Positions 63,704 through 64,000 of a DNA stretch of 64,000 bases are shown here, one piece after another. The first letter of the stretch is position 1, and every line of letters starts with the position of its first letter. Origin of the DNA: Ichthyophonus hoferi. Its lineage: Eukaryota; Opisthokonta; Ichthyosporea; Ichthyophonida; Ichthyophonidae. Made by a program: the position numbers and the translations under genes. The notes below the pieces were generated by a model. That model was not told the origin of the DNA and ran no database searches. It saw nothing but the letters and a program-made list of their open reading frames with translations. The DNA is taken from NCBI GenBank assembly GCA_002751075.1, contig NAOQ01000014.1:277422-341421 (forward strand), given 5' to 3'.

Positions 63704-64000
63704 CTTAACAAGTCTGTTTATTCTAGTCTAAGAGAAAAAACAGAATGTGGTTTGATGTTAAAATTAGAGGGATTGATATCTATATAATTAACATATAATT
63801 AATATATAATTAACAGGTAATAAATATAAACGTAACTACTATACAATCACCATATAATTAACACATAATTAACATATAATTAGATTATATTTCAAAATAT
63901 CCCGTATCATAACATATCCTACCATATCATTATTGTAATTAGTCATCATTGAATATAAGGTATGTTGAACTAATTCGATAATTATTCTAACCGAATAATA

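Overview
The window is intron-rich, AT-rich eukaryotic DNA with GT-AG introns, the standard code and one assembly gap (5065-5780). Vinculin, the exocyst subunit Sec15 and an UNC13-family protein together point to a holozoan: an animal or a close unicellular relative. The coiled-coil and exocyst proteins look well diverged from the vertebrate forms I remember, which suggests a fast-evolving lineage. I cannot name the species. No transposon or virus-like coding sequence was recognised.

Layout. (1) Minus strand, 578-11409: the N-terminal half of the cohesin ATPase SMC1 in 15 exons (465 codons), running off the left edge. (2) About 5.9 kb between divergent genes (11410-17338), with promoter-like clusters near each end. 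(3) Plus strand, 17339-27052: a complete 15-exon vinculin-family gene (1061 codons) whose head-tail linker is a long Glu/Lys/Arg-rich repeat helix. (4) Minus strand, 29121-31388: complete RNA polymerase subunit RPB8 (POLR2H), 4 exons, 156 codons. (5) Plus strand, 31838-49428: complete exocyst subunit EXOC6/Sec15, 27 exons, 816 codons, head-to-head with POLR2H across about 450 bp. One of its introns holds a 5S rRNA-like sequence and another a cluster of promoter-type motifs. (6) Minus strand, 50588-52741: a two-exon gene joining an Arg/Asp/Glu-rich N-terminus to an NTF2/SnoaL-like C-terminus. (7) Minus strand, 54390-63703: the C-terminal 674 codons of a MUN-domain (UNC13/BAIAP3-like) protein ending in two C2 domains with matching intron positions and phases; its 5' end lies beyond the right edge.

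Gene models were built by hand: every exon junction was chosen to keep the reading phase and to follow the remembered family sequence. Exon sums divide by three and the total lengths fit the families (for example 816 codons for Sec15 against about 800 in human). The genes do not form an operon. Two products, Sec15 and the MUN/C2 protein, both act in vesicle tethering or priming, but their proximity may be chance.

The most interesting items are the vinculin with an ER/K-type helical insert, the intragenic C2 duplication in the MUN protein, the Arg/Asp-rich plus NTF2-like fusion, and the intronic 5S-like element. Introns carry many degenerate tandem repeats with a 5-bp rhythm.
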